Assembly (NCBI RefSeq): GCF_964275005.1
Contig: NW_027307665.1
Span: 62,001 to 126,000 of the forward strand
From: Diadema setosum
Lineage: Eukaryota; Echinodermata; Echinoidea; Diadematoida; Diadematidae
Length of the DNA stretch: 64,000 bases
Direction: 5' to 3'
A model generated the notes under the pieces. That model saw only the letters and a list, made by a program, of their open reading frames with translations, made no database searches and was not told the origin of the DNA. Shown in pieces: positions 1-13,391 of the stretch. The stretch's first letter is position 1; each line of letters begins with the position of its first letter. A program made the position numbers and the translations under genes.

Positions 1-205
1 CCCTGCATACATGCTATTACTTTGCTATGTTTTTGTCTTTTTTGAATTCAAAAATCTACTAGAAGATCTTGAGCTGTAGCAGAGCAAACATCCCATCTGG
101 ACTTGCCCTACCAAATGACTAATGTCCAGTTGGTAAACAAACCTGTACAAGGATAGAGTTTCCAAAGAGTTACTGGTAACACAAAACACAATGGCCTAAA
201 TAGTG

Positions 206-206
<1 letters not shown>

Positions 207-246
<40 letters not shown>
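207..246. repeat. CA microsatellite
   Basis: About 20 uninterrupted CA units. A C-run followed by an A-run stands at 300-330. Confidence 0.95.
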
Positions 247-247
<1 letters not shown>

Positions 248-520
248 GTCAGCCGAACCTTTACAAAATGATCCTGTCACACATGTACTCATAAAACAAC
301 CCCCTCCCCCCCCCCCCCAAAAAAAAAAAGATTAGTAAAAGAATGCATGCAAATTTATGACAATAACTTGTTCCTGAAAATACACGGGAGTCTCAGGGCA
401 TGTGGTATCAAAGTAAATATTTCCAGCAGCTTTCATGCTTTATACTGTGTACAAAGTCTGTAGCAGCCTTCTATTCCACTATGTGCATGCTCTGAGTAAG
501 TTTTCTTTCACACACATATA

Positions 521-842
521 GGGAGCTTTGGATTTTAGACGCGCGGACGTTCAAAGGAAAAAAACATGTTCTGAGCGTGCGCAGTAGCGCGCGTAAAGTC
601 AATCTATTTTTAGCTTGCGTCGCCCGAGTTTTTCACTATGCGTACTGGGCTATTTTCACGTCCGCACAGTTTGGGACATAGAGAGCTTCTTCATGCACTG
701 ATCAAATGGGTGCGCGGATTTTATTTTTTATACGTTGCGTCCCAGCGTAATCTAAAGCTACTTTTCCACGCGACGCGGGGAGAGGAGAACGTCCAGCGCA
801 AGCGTTGGCTCAAACGTCCGCGCGTCAAAATCTAAAGCTCCC
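521..842. mobile_element. MITE with ~30 bp terminal inverted repeats and TA flank
   Basis: The ends read GGGAGCTTTGGATTTTAGAC on the left and the inverse with one mismatch and one indel on the right. TA lies on both sides (519-520 and 843-844). The inside is CG-rich (GACGCGCGGACGTT, ACGCGACGCG) and noncoding. A nonautonomous DNA transposon with a TA target. Confidence 0.8.
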
Positions 843-1985
843 TATTGTATTAAAATGACACCCTTTTTCGGAAATTCAATACAAAACAGACTGTATCTAT
901 CATTATTAATACGCACTGAGTCTGAAGAAGGACTAGTGAGTATCATATTGCACCAAACCAAACTGTGTGCTTTGAGGTTTCCACATGTATGCACATTATA
1001 TATTGTACATCCGTGTGTACGTACTATACACTGGTACATGTAATTGGGCTCCGATTACCAAACCCCGACAACCCACGCACAAGTTTGTAGTTAATTATTG
1101 CATACAGTGTACATGTACAAATTTAAAGTCATGGACTCCACATAATTCATGAAAACATTGGCTCACAATCTAAATTGTATTAACATTGTACAATGTAGCT
1201 GTTGATACACCAAGGCTTGGAATGAGCACCTGCCAAACACGTCAAGAGTTAATAGTTTACAATGATAATCATGATATTAAAGGCTGGTCAACTGTTGTTG
1301 AAAAATATATTTCACAATAATGTACAATAGGCCTATATTTATTTCAGTTGTTGTATTCCTTTAATACTAATGAATTTGACCATCTGGCTATATTAATTAG
1401 AATGAAATTTTAAAAAGTCCATACATACAGAATATGTTGTACATTGTAGTACATACTGTACAGTAGGTATGCTACATCATACACAAATGATTGATACAAT
1501 ACACGTGTCAGGACTATAGATACCTCAATGTACCGGTACATATCATATTAACAATGATATGATTACAATGATAATGAAAATAATACCAAAACCTGCATAA
1601 CTATCACCAAGCACGAATACAGGATATACACATGTGTACCGGTACAATGAACTGTGCAATTGCTATACACTGTAGTATTCAAACAATAAACATTGTATAT
1701 TTTTAAGGGATACCCTGTACAAGGATGTTGGGGGGCCTACAGTACATGGTATACATCATGTACATGTACACCTGTAGGCCTACACTATTAAACTGCACAC
1801 ACAAACAGTCAGGATTCAAATACCCTGTACCGAGTGTATAGTGCGTACATCCTGTATCATTGAGGTACATGTACCATGTTTGGTACTTTAATATGATTTT
1901 TCTCCACATGATGATTTGCCAAGAGCCACTTAGTCTTAGTTCAATGCTGTGGGATTTTTTTTCCTGTATCCTATGAAAGTGAATA
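843..1985. other. no gene seen
   Basis: AT-rich with several TACATGTAC palindromes and ACTGTAC words. Short frames only. No splice-flanked open stretch with protein-like composition. Confidence 0.6.
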
Positions 1986-1989
1986 TTAA

Positions 1990-2391
1990 AGGGACTGTAC
2001 AGTACTGGTTGAGGGGAGGATTCAGGTTTATAACATTCCTTAAAGTCAGATAAGGAGAAACCTCTTTTGAAATATGAAAGAGCATGTAATTTTAAGAAGG
2101 ATTCAACATTTATTTGATGAAAATTGGTTATCAAATGGCCGAGATATAAAAAAAAAGTGATAATAATAAAAGGCGACAGGCCACGCCTTTTATTAGGAAC
2201 TCTTAGTTTCACATTGTTTTTGGATATCTCAGTCATTTCAAAACCGATTTTCATCAAATAAACTTTTGATTCCCCTTAGAAATGTATGCTCTTTGACATC
2301 TCATCTATAGAGTGGTTTCTGAATATCTCGCAAAACATTAAAAGCTAAATCCTCACCTCAACCAGAACTGTACAAATTTTGTACAATCCCT
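1990..2391. mobile_element. TTAA-flanked MITE, family A, copy 1
   Basis: Starts AGGGACTGTACAGTACTGG and ends GTACAATCCCT, with TTAA on both sides (1986-1989, 2392-2395). The whole element folds back: TTTATTTGATGAAAATTGGT on one arm and its inverse on the other. Further copies at 20.9, 25.6 and 44.3 kb. Confidence 0.85.
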
Positions 2392-2395
2392 TTAA

Positions 2396-3066
2396 AACAT
2401 GTGAATGATTCACATCAGAATGAATAATATTGGTACAAACAATAATATTCCCTACAGCATGGTACACTTGTCTTTCACATATAAAATGTACAACCCTCTT
2501 TTGTTTTATTTGTTTGTTTTTATTTACAATGTACATGTAGCGTAGTTGACAGGTTGATTTCATGTTTCCATAATGGGGTAAATGTACAGTGTACACTTTC
2601 ACGTGGCTCACTCTCAGCAGCAAATTGGACAAAATGTGAGACGCATGCACAGAAACATTGCATTTGAACAAAGAAGAACAATTATAGACAGTTTGTACTA
2701 CTTTTAGATTCATATAAATAATTTCCCCTATTTCACACGACATGAAATTGTGCAGTTGTACACACATGTACAGTACAGGCGTACATGTACCATAGTACCA
2801 TACAGTGTATGTACAATCCTTCTGGATTATTGAGACATGTTTTGTTTTGTTTTGTTTTTTAGTTTAGTTTTGCTGTTGTTGTTGTTGTTGTTGTTGTTGT
2901 TGTGTGTATGTACAGTTGTATGTGTTTTATTTGTGGGGGGGGGGGGGGATGACATTTACATTAGAACCATATTCTGATACCTGAAAAAAAAATACATTGT
3001 ACGGTGTACATACAATCTGTATACATGTAAATCTGAAATCTGTTTCAGAAAGAGGGTTTGGGTTGT
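2396..3066. other. no gene seen; GTT microsatellite inside
   Basis: AT-rich, palindromic TGTACATGTAC words, a GTT tract at 2871-2902 and a G-run at 2935-2949. Confidence 0.6.
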
Positions 3067-3078
3067 TTTTTTGTTTTG

Positions 3079-3110
<32 letters not shown>

Positions 3111-3150
3111 TTGTTTTTGTTTTTTGGTGTGTTTTTTTTTTTTTTTTTGG
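3067..3150. repeat. GTTTT tract followed by T- and G-runs
   Basis: Irregular GTTTT/GTTTTT units, then about 17 T and a G-run. The reading frames here are low-complexity artefacts. Confidence 0.9.
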
Positions 3151-3296
3151 GGGGGGGGAGGCTGGGTGGGGGGATTCAATCCTAAATCAATCGGCAACAT
3201 ACATGTACACTGTAATCTGTATTGTGATAATTCAAATGCTATACAGATGTACTCCATAGAAAAACAATACAGGAATTTCTTTAGTATGAATGATTA

Positions 3297-3522
3297 CTGT
3301 ATACGCCGAATATTTCGCGAGGTTTTTATTTTCGCGAATATCGCGAGTCGGGTGCTATTCGCGAAATTAAAGACACGCGAAAATATTCACTCTGATTGCA
3401 TGTACATGTACATTTCTCCATTCAGTATAGGACTCTACGAACACGAAATTTACCACTCGCGAAACTGTCGGGAATTCCCAATTCGCGAAAATTTAGACTC
3501 GCGAAATATATGGCGTATACAG
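3297..3522. mobile_element. TA-flanked CTGTA-ended MITE, TTCGCGAA-rich, copy 1
   Basis: Begins CTGTATACGCCGAATATTTC and ends GGCGTATACAG, with TA at 3295-3296 and 3523-3524. The inside has many CGCGAA/TTCGCG words in both directions. 226 bp, noncoding. Confidence 0.85.
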
Positions 3523-3524
3523 TA

Positions 3525-5132
3525 CTGTAGCCCTGGTGTGTTTTGTACGAAGTCAGATTGACTGTTGGGACTACATACACCGAAGGGCTTCTAAAGTAGT
3601 GTGTGGATGGTGTAAAACACACACACACACAAACACTGTATACATACAGGTACACATACAATGCCTTTTCCCAGGAATGGTTGGTTGGTTGGAAGGGGAA
3701 ACAGGATCATAATTTTGATGGATTTATCAGAGAAATTCTCGCTGCCTCCACCTCCTCTCACCCAAATTTGGCCGGGCAATCACACGGTTTTCACCAGAGA
3801 CAAAGAGAGTCCTTGTCACTGAATTTGTAGTGCAGTGATCCACAGGAGACAGATGTAGCCAACAGCCTTTTATACAGGGGCATGGAAGACCCAAACACCC
3901 ATTGTATAGGATGCAGGAGGATGAATGGTACATTGTACATAGTATACAAAATTGTAGAATACATGTAGATACCATTCTTCCTATTCACCTGAAGTGCTAC
4001 AAAAAAGAGTATTCCATGTACAACTTCCTCCTGTATAGACACGAACTCAATAAAGAATAAGTTTTATATGTTGTTTTTTTTTAATAAAATGATTGCAGTC
4101 TTTATAAGAAAGCAACTAGCAGCCTTCTTCTTATTTCAAATAGCATTATTTTTCTTGGGGGGGGGGGGTGGGGGGTGGGGAGGTTCTTATTGCTGATGTT
4201 GTAAGATTATCAACCAAAAACATAAAATAAAATCAATATGTTTGCACACAAAACAATGACTCAAGAGAATACCAGATTATGAGATGAACTCATTACGATC
4301 TCTATGTACTCAAAGTAGTAAAGACAAACTGCCACACTCCCAATTTTCATTTTCTATTCCTGCACACAGTTTCGTCTTGGTTTTAAATGTCAAGGAAGCT
4401 GAAGTGTGTGGGTTGACAAAATGAAATTCTACACTTCACGCAAATTGATCTTCAGCAGTCCACAACTGCCTGCTCAATATACAGTATACAGTGCCACACA
4501 CAAAAACACACATCATTCAATGGCTTCATATAATAGGAAACTAGACTTACATACATGTACTATGCCTGCTGACCATAAAATTCAGTAAAAAAAAAAATCA
4601 GAATAACTGGGAGAAAATCGTGCAAAAGATAGGAATCTTTGCCCATATCCTGTAGGCCTATAAATCACTACTATGTGTTGAAAAACAAAAAGAGCAAAGT
4701 TTGAATGAAGCTGAAACTTCTTTCCTACGTATTGAAGAAATAGGCCTCCATGTTCCTAGGAAATATGGAACATTGATTCATACGTGTGTTTTGTACATGT
4801 AGGTGGGAGCTATAATGCAGACTACCGGTACATTCTGGAGATTAGTGGTTGCTTTTAAATACTCCTTTTAAAGTATGAACCGCCCGAAACCATCCATCTT
4901 ATTACACCATGAAATGCCCAAATCTGCCTGGTTGCTTTTTAATAGTTTTATGCTTTACCATTTTTACTGTTTCTATATAGAATATATTTATACATAAGTT
5001 GAAAGAGTTGAAAGATCAACAAAAGTACCCAACTCTATGTCAGAATTATTTCTGTGACACAACATTCTCTTGGTATTAACAGTTTTATAGGCTTTCAAAT
5101 ACATGTAAACATAACTTATAATTTAGACAAAG
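3525..5132. other. no gene seen
   Basis: Unique-looking AT-rich DNA with a CA tract (3616-3633) and a G-run (4148-4180). Frames of up to 83 codons on both strands lack protein features. Confidence 0.55.
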
Positions 5133-5389
5133 ATAACGTCGCTGGGGTGACAAGACCTCGTATCTCAAAAATGACAAATGTTCAGGAGAGCCAAAAAACA
5201 TGGCGGCCAAAGCACTGTAGTGAATGGGAAAGCCTTTCCTTTGACATGTCATGGTGGCTTCATTTTTGGAGTAAGACAGTTGGGATTTGGCCAAGACATC
5301 ACTTGACCCATTATTTGACCATTAAGCCAAAAAAAAAAATTTTTTTGACATTTTTGAGATACGAGGTCTTGTCACCCCATCGACGATAA
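5133..5389. mobile_element. MITE with GGGGTGACAAGACC arms
   Basis: The left arm has GGGGTGACAAGACCTCGTAT then CTCAAAAATG; the right arm is its inverse. Length about 257. No direct target duplication is evident. Confidence 0.7.
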
Positions 5390-5828
5390 ACAGGCAGTGA
5401 GCTATTTTTATACATCATTTACACTGTAGAAAGTTGTCAAAATGAGAGTAATATTGCTGTACAGTTGTACCTTATAGGGGACCATAGGCCATATGTACAT
5501 GTACGGAATCTTCAATTGCTATTAAAGATAGGGTTAAATACACCCAGTTTGTCTAGACAGCTGATTGAGGATAAAATGTGTGAATTTCCAAGAGAGATAC
5601 AGTGTATTTTAAACTATAACGTTTCGTTAGAGCACAGACTGGAAGATTGCCAATCAAAAGAAGAAGTGAAGGGGAAAAACTGGGTGGACAAATTCATGAA
5701 TCTTTACATAATATTTACACAGTTTAATCGTACGTGTAGGTATTTGAATGGCATGTATCCTCTGACGTTAGTTTTAATGTACATTCACATGACGTTCCTA
5801 AACTTAAAGTATACTAGTAGCACATTAA

Positions 5829-6181
5829 AGGGGAAGGCTAGTAACTGATCAGTGGGAATCAGTGGAAATGCTGGGAGATGATTGTTCCAATCCTTATGGG
5901 ATTCATTCAAGAGTTCATTGTATATCTATTGTTGTGTGAAAATGATTTGCTTCAGAACGGTCTCATATTCAAGTAATGTGCAGATTAATGCTCCGTCACT
6001 GACCAGGGATGCTAACCTGGATGCATTAAACTGCACATTACTTGAATATGAGACCATTCTGAAACAAATCATTTTCACACAACAATATACAATGAACTCT
6101 TGAATAAATCCCATAAGGATTGGAACAATCATCTCCCAGCATTTCCACTGATTCCCACTGATCAGTTACTAGCCTTCCCCT
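5829..6181. mobile_element. TTAA-flanked MITE, family B, copy 1
   Basis: Starts AGGGGAAGGCTAGTAACTGA and ends with its inverse; TTAA at 5825-5828 and 6182-6185. Almost the full 353 bp is an inverted repeat, with arms of about 160 bp around CACTGACCAGGGATGC. Confidence 0.9.
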
Positions 6182-6185
6182 TTAA

Positions 6186-8037
6186 ACTTTGATGATGCAC
6201 TTGAAAGTGAGCTTTCTATATCAAAGATTAGACAGTAATTAGAACCACAAGATTTTGTCAGGGTTTAAACGCTCTGGGCAGGGATCCCCACTCATAATTT
6301 AATAAGCGTCATGTTAACATGATATTAAAATTTCAACAAATCACCCAGTGGAAAGTTAGCATTAATCCTTTCGCCCACAGCTCCTACAATGTACTTTAAT
6401 ACAGAAGATCAACCTGAAGTACGTGTTGTACACTAAAGTATCGTCACATACTGTACGGTATTGGGTTTTTGTATTACTAGCTCTGTGTGTGTATAATTCT
6501 TCCTATTAGAACTGTGGTTTAATCAACTTTTGCTTGAAAATTTAAAGTTTAAGGTTAGGTGCTGTGGGAATAGAGTTGCAGTTTAATTTTATAGGACTAC
6601 AAAGTGTCAAAGGTTGGAGCGCTGTCAAGCTAGAAAATAAACACCTTATACCAGCAAGCCTGTCTATTCTGACAGCTTTATGAATGTACTATAAAATAAA
6701 TATGAACGTGAAGGTGTGTGTGGAACAGACCGGAGTGGGCTATGGGAGTGCATGGGAGTTTTGAGGGGGTAGGGGTAAGGTTACAGGTGGTGGGGAGGGT
6801 GGGGCAGGTACAGTAGGTTGGCTGTAATGAGAGATGAGAATAAGAATGCTGTATATGGGGTAGGTAATTGAAATACAATTACTGTAGGTGAGTGTGGTGT
6901 GTTGCAAGGTATGGCAGTAGCTGGAGTTATTAGTGGCGTGAGTTGCATCAAATCACCACAGGAACAAAGCAAAACAAAGCAAGCAAAATAGCAAACATTG
7001 AAGAGGTTTAGAAGAAAACGGAAGCCTCCTGCAATGTTGAATAGAGGCCCTGGGGAAGGGATTAAACTCGAGTTCAGCTGACTCGAAGAAGAGGAAGAAG
7101 AAAGCAGAAAACAGAGTGTACATGCATGCATGTTTATTGTTATCTACACAGTGTTATAAATATGTTGGTGCATGCACCATTTTATTAGACCCTCAACTAC
7201 ACGTAGCTTGCAAAATTAATAATACTTGGATAAATCAAAGCTCGATATAAAGATGTAGCATGGCAGCCCCTGGCTGCCAGAATACAGATGTTATATAAAT
7301 GCTACCATTTTTGAAGAAATGATATGTTTTGGTGGCCCAATCGGACCAACAAATATTTGTGAATGAATACATTGTTTTGATGTGTTTCTTTCATCCAGAA
7401 CAGGGGAAAATAACTCACAGCTCGGTGCTTGCTATTATTCTAAACTGCACACATTTCAGTGAGGTGCCGCCAACCAGGCTTGTCAAATCGTACTGGTCTT
7501 CACGGCCAAACTCAGTTTATTTGACAGCCACAACTACATGTAGCCAAGTCATGTTTTTCTCTGCCCAGGCCAAATTTCTGCCCATTTAAAAATGCAAACC
7601 GGTATGTAGATGGACCCTGGAAGATGAATAATAATTTCATGAAAAGATGATGCCATAGAAAAATCACATTTATACTTCAGAAGTGCACTTTAAGCATTTC
7701 CATTGAATATCAATCCTGCCCAGTTTTATATAATCATCATGGTTTCCAATAATATCATTTTGATGTTTATGAAACATTACTTTTATGTTTGTATTCATCT
7801 TTTCCAGCTACCAAAATTTCATTGTCAGGCCACCAAAGAAAGAAGTTTGTGTCTCGCCTTGGACAAATTATACCTTACGCGGCACTCAAACATCTGTGAA
7901 ATGAACCCTTCTTTTAACATGACCTTTTGGGCAGAGAGTGAGAATGGATTGTAACCCAATGTTGAATCACCGAGCACAGTCAAACCTGCCTCGGTGGTCA
8001 CCTGTCTATAGTGGCCACTCTGCCATATACGGCCACT

Positions 8038-8068
<31 letters not shown>

Positions 8069-9909
8069 CCAAGAGAAACATCGTGTAAAATGACCCTGTT
8101 TATAACAGCCACCTGATATCTAAAGCTGTAACAGCCTTTTTTTTTTCGCCTTCCTTGAGTTGCTGCTCAATGGAGTGTATAATGTACATGACCAATCCCA
8201 TTTCGAGCTATTGCACATTAGCGGGATCACTATGTTGACGTTTGAACTGCGATAGAAATCTCAAGATTTTTGTCCATGGATGTGGACACAAAAATCCCCC
8301 TAATTGATGCAAATCTGAAAATCCCAAGAAATCTTGTGCTTATTTTCGAACTACTGCGATGATTTGTCCTGCAGCGACCATGCGAATGCTGGAGCAAGTA
8401 ATCTTGCGAAATTTTATATTCCATCATTCAAAGCGCACATTCACAGCACGCTCAGCACACCACTATGACGCGCAAGAACAGAAGCGCACAGTGTGAAGCG
8501 CACTGTGTATGTGCCAGTTTAGCAGATTTCATGCATGCGCAGATTCGGTGGCAAACTATCGCGACTGGCAATTAGTGGAATATTTCTGTCCATGTGAATG
8601 CTTGCAACAAAACAAAAATTTCCAGATTATTTGGATCTCAATTGTTATCCTGCTGATTTGACTGTGCTTATGCAGCTAGCATAATGGACAGTGCTGGTCA
8701 TTCAGTCTACAATGCATGTCTGAATTTAATTAATTTCCTTCTAGCCTCTGATAGGCCTATCTCCATTTATCAGGCACAAGAACTGCTCAGTTGAGTAGGC
8801 AAAGGCTTTATATACACTGTAGTTACATTATGGCATTGCATTCGCAGCAAGTTTCTCTTTTGATGGTATTGTAACTGGATAGTTTTGTTGAAGTTAGCTT
8901 GTGTGGTTTGGGGAAACGCCAACACTTTCGTAACGTAGGACAAACAAAACAAAAGGAAAGCAAAGAGAAAATCCAAGCTTAAAAACAGGAAAAAAAAAAC
9001 CCTACAAAACCAGAAACTCATTTTTCCAAGAAATATTGCATTTACACTTTCTAAATTTGTGTGTTCACATTGAAGATGTCGATTAAGGAAAGGCATGAAT
9101 CTTCAGGAAATAATGTTACACTTTTGCACTTTGTCTTTTTGACCTTTGTGTTTTGTTAACCTCCTATGTACTGGTATTGGGTATTATTCATAAGCCAAAA
9201 CTGCTAATCAAATTTATGAACGTTGGAAAACTATTCCCTGTGTTATGTAGTAAATTTAAAAAAAAAAAGAAAAAAAATTGAACTGATCACATCCATGAGG
9301 TACAAAACGTTACAGGGTCATGAGCTCTGGAAGTCAAGAATACTTTCAAAATACACACTTCCTGTTAAATTGGCTGGTAAATAGTGATGCCACCGATATT
9401 GAAGATTTATAGTGAGTAAACTCAGACAGAGTGATAGTCGTTTCAGTCACTACAGTTTTTCCTTTTTTATTAATTTTTTGAGACTACCATGTACAGGATA
9501 CCGTCCTGCTCCAAAGGAGTTTTATTCATCGCGATGAGGATCAGGAAATGAGAAAGGGAAACGGACAAGACACCACTTCCGTGGGACTGAAATCAAATCC
9601 TCTAGACTTCGTACACATTTTTATCATACACTGTATACGGCAAAGGAGGAAGTCAGATCCACACTAACGGTGGTAGGGGGAAAATTCCAACTACAATGTA
9701 TTATGGACGTCTTTAACCAGTTGTGTGCTTTGAATGCTGATTAGCATTAAAAACTTTATAGAGCTGTATACACAGGACTTCCAAATTCCCTGGCACGGAG
9801 ATGGTTAACCATTTATGTGCCAATGCACTTTAATACAGAGTGTATAGTTTTATTAGCTTTGTTATAATGCATACACTGTATAATACACGTGTACATGTAG
9901 CCTTGAGTA
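6186..9909. other. no gene seen
   Basis: AT-rich, with one worn transposon fragment (about 7.98-8.12 kb). Minus frames at 6678-7131 and 8770-9096 are low complexity and lack splice context. Confidence 0.5.
7978..8120. repeat. fragment of CAGTCAAACCTG-ended transposon
   Basis: CACAGTCAAACCTGCCTCGG and GGTCACCTGTCTATAGTGGC resemble the end of a DNA transposon that I remember as widespread. The rest is a long A-run and worn sequence; no opposite end is recognisable. Confidence 0.4.
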
Positions 9910-10147
9910 CTGCATGCCATATTTTGCGAGTCTAACCAAATTTTTGTGAATCGGAACTTCCCGACGAGTTTGCGAGAGGTCGCGATCGTGGAGTCCTATA
10001 CTGAACGGAGAAGTGTACACACATGTGTACGTCACATTCACATCGCGATCAGAGTCAACATTTTCGCGTGTCTTTAATTTCACGAATAGCACCCGACTCA
10101 CGAAATTCACAAAAATAAAAACCTCACAAAATATTCGGCGTATACAG
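9910..10147. mobile_element. CTGTA-ended MITE, copy 2 (inverse orientation, mutated)
   Basis: Close relative of the copy at 3.3 kb in inverted orientation: it ends CAAAATATTCGGCGTATACAG and shares ATAGCACCCGACTC and CGCGTGTCTTTAATTTC. Many CpG sites have become TpG or CpA, as expected after methylation decay. Confidence 0.8.
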
Positions 10148-10678
10148 CATTCCATCCAAACTTGAGATTCCTACACGTAGCTCACTGAGGCGTAGCAATG
10201 TGTCTAGGGAAGGTCATGTTGACACCACAATAAGGATTTATACTGATTTAGGGGATTAAGCAAATCTCTATTCACTGACAATGATTACAATGTAGTTAAC
10301 TACCAGGCTTCTGCGGGAATTAGGTTTTAGGTATTAAAAAATCTCTTTTCATTACAATGATTACAAGTGGTGAAATACTTGAGACTTGTGTGGGAATCAG
10401 AGAAGGAAGTACTTTCTTACCATTTGCTCCTGCTTTACTTCCTGTATGAATTAAATGTGCCCAAGCATTTTGTGTGTACAATGTACATGTACTCAAAACT
10501 CACTCTAAAATTTTTCACAATATACAATGTAGATTCACTACCAGGTGAACTGTGTTGGAGGTTTTATTTTCTTGTTCAAGGATTTACTAAACTACTATTC
10601 AAAGGCAATGGTAATGAATAGTGTATACCTGCACATACATTCTAATGGCAGACAGTACACATTGTACAGTTGTACTTG

Positions 10679-11400
10679 GGCATTTCCACGGTAAATGGGT
10701 ACTTTTCAGGGATGTCTCTGTATTTTTGGTTTCCCTAAATCTTCGTTTACGAAGCAAAGCCAAGATATGTGCATTACCCCTGAATCTGATCTTCTGGAAC
10801 ACTTCAGTGAGAGATAACTTTGTCCCAAAATTGCTTCAAACAAGCAATTTATCAAAATTTATGCCAAAATGAAAAATTTTGGGTGAACGCGTGTAACGCA
10901 GGACAGAAATCTCGGTACTAACATATTGAGGTGAAATTATAAATGCTTATTGAAACTTTGCTGTTTTTCAATTGAATGGCTTAATTTTGATGAGAGAAGA
11001 TAAATACAGCTGTAAAATTCTATCAAAAATTGTGTTTCATAACATTTCTAGACTTTAATAGCGGTGGACGCGTATAACATGGACAGACCAAAGCTGTTAT
11101 CTTCTCTCATCAAAATTAAGCCATTCAATTGAAAAACAGCAGAGTTTCAATGAGCATTCATATTGTAATTTGACCTTCATATGTTAGTACATGGATTTCT
11201 GTCCTGCGTTACACGTGTTCACCCAAAATTTTTCATTTTGGCACAAATTTTGATAAATTGCTTGTTTGAAGCAATTTGGGGACAAAGTTATCTCTCACTG
11301 AAGTGTTCTAGAAGATCAGATTCAGGGGTAATGCACATATTACAGGAAGCCAAAAATACAGAGACATCCCTGAAAAGTACCCATTTACCATGGAAATGCC
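10679..11400. mobile_element. fold-back element, ~320 bp arms
   Basis: 722 bp with nearly identical inverted arms: GGCATTTCCACGGTAAATGG, CTGAATCTGATCTTCTGGAA and GGCTTAATTTTGATGAGAGA all occur again inverted. About 80 bp of unpaired centre near 11.05 kb. Noncoding. Confidence 0.85.
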
Positions 11401-13358
11401 TATTTGCATTCAGCATACCGGTGTATACACACACGCACTGTACAACATACAATATGCATAATTGTATGCAATAAAAAAGAGCCATACAAATGCACAAAAT
11501 GTATGCCTTCAGGTTTGAAAATAAAAAGATAATAATAAAATGATAAAGTTAATTCATGTAAAATGTAGATCTATATCCATACTAAACCGACAAGAATCCA
11601 TGTCTTATATCCATACACTTTTATAGCAACACCCCACAGCAACACCCCTCATAACAGCTACAAAACATTAAACATATATTCTAAAGGTTAACCAGGACAC
11701 CATGCACATACTCATACATTGGAATATATGTACCGGTACATAAACTTTTGAGTCAAAATTTGTGAATCAGGCCTTCACAACAATTTTGTGAGTGGTTAAA
11801 TTCATGATCAAGAAGTACAGTCATGATAGGAGAATTTCTGTACAGGTACTCACATATGAAATTGATTGCTTGCACTTGAACTTGGTATTGACAACCAATA
11901 GTGAGCCATAACGTGCATTGTAATGTCCATGGGGGAAGAATTTGCATTTTTTGACAGCAAAACTTGTCCATCGCTGCACTAAATTCAAAGTACTTTACAG
12001 CAAGCGCTGCATGTGCGTCACCTTTGATCATCTGCTACAGCAATCGTTTCCATAGCGCGCTGCTTGAGAGTGCACCGCCGCACAGCCGACAGCATGACCT
12101 TTGAATGATTAAAAGTGCAGCGATTACCATCCACATATTAACTTCTGCCTCTATAAACACCAAGCAGATAGTAACAATGCAGAGAGAGATGCTCTTCAGA
12201 CTGGTTGTGGTACAGTGTGCAGAGAAAGCAATACAGTCTGTAAGTCTTTATTAATTTCTGTACGTTATAAATTGCGTGTGTAAATTGTAAAACAGGAAAG
12301 CAAAGAAAAAATTACCAAGATTTACAATTAGAATATATGTATTGTAGTTCTACAGTACTGTAGATCTGAGTAGACAGAAAAATCTGTCTGTCCAGAGTCT
12401 TTGATCATTTTTTGACTTTATCGGCTCTAACGGTTAGAAGGGGAATCCGTGAAGCCAAACGCAGTCTCCGCGCTCCGTGGAACATATGAATTTGTATCCC
12501 CCGACGACCAGATACAGACCAATCTTTCGGTCAAGTCTGACTCTGAGTTACAATTGTACCACACATACACACCGACAGTGACACTGACAGTCCCTGTACA
12601 TGTACAATCAATACAGCTGTAGGCCTAGGCCTAACAGCGTTACTGTGAGTTCTAAATTCATTCAATTAAATCAAAATTTGTGTTTGACACCACTGTTGAA
12701 CACTGACCCCTGACTCTGATCTGCCACGGTTACACTGTAACCCCACCACAACAGTCAGTGGTACTGGTATGGCATGGTGGAGCCTTTTGACGTACAGAAA
12801 GTCATGATAAATTCATCATGGTAATTTACATTTAGGCCCACGTATTGACTATTACCACGGCACTGCACTGGCACTGGTTGGCCTGGTTTTGTATCGTACT
12901 TCCAACTAATTTACTAGCCTACACTAAACGCACTCAACCAGGTACAAAAACAAGGCCAAAGGCCTAACCAGTTAGAGCGGTTTTCAGCAAATCGCTCCCG
13001 ATTTTCCCATTGTGTCAAGTTTATTCTGGTCAAATCTGCGACTCTTTCTAAATTCTATCTCAATGCACTGTACACTGGTACATATGGGCCTATTAAATCG
13101 TGTTGAAAAGCGTAACAACGCGTTAGGCCTACAGTACATTGCATTGGCATACACTTGTACATTGTAGATCATAGACTGGCGTGTGGAATCACATGGGCTC
13201 CTACTACGAACTGGAGCCACGGACGAGATATATCTTGATCGCTGTGTTTTGTTGGTGCGAGGTCTCACTTTAACTGCCCTAACTTCATCATGCTGCATGT
13301 TACCAAAATGAAGTAAAAATGGATGATTTAGGTGTATGCATCGGTATGCCATACTCAC
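11401..13358. other. no proven gene; CG-containing patch at 12.43-12.56 kb
   Basis: The patch (around CGCAGTCTCCGCGCTCCGTG) is open on both strands for about 40-55 codons but gives no recognised motif, and no donor and acceptor pair fits. If the minus-strand exon at 13.39 kb is real, this is its first intron. Confidence 0.4.
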
Positions 13359-13391
13359 TTTATTCTTGGCGAAAAATCCAGAAAACTCCAT
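13359..13391 (-). CDS. possible first coding exon of an unidentified gene
   Basis: On the minus strand the sequence reads ATG, then EFSGFFAKNK, then a strong donor gtgagtatgg. The ATG has a good context (gtcATGG) and an in-frame TGA 18 bases upstream, which fixes the start. I do not recognise the peptide. No second exon could be found between here and position 1, so either intron 1 runs beyond the left edge or the call is wrong. Confidence 0.3.

Noticed and set aside
1703..2257. 184-codon minus-strand frame
   Set aside because: Most of it lies in MITE family A; the other copies of the family are not open in this frame.
12424..12600. Coding exon in the CG-rich patch, open on both strands
   Set aside because: No consistent acceptor and donor with the frame, and neither translation shows a known motif.
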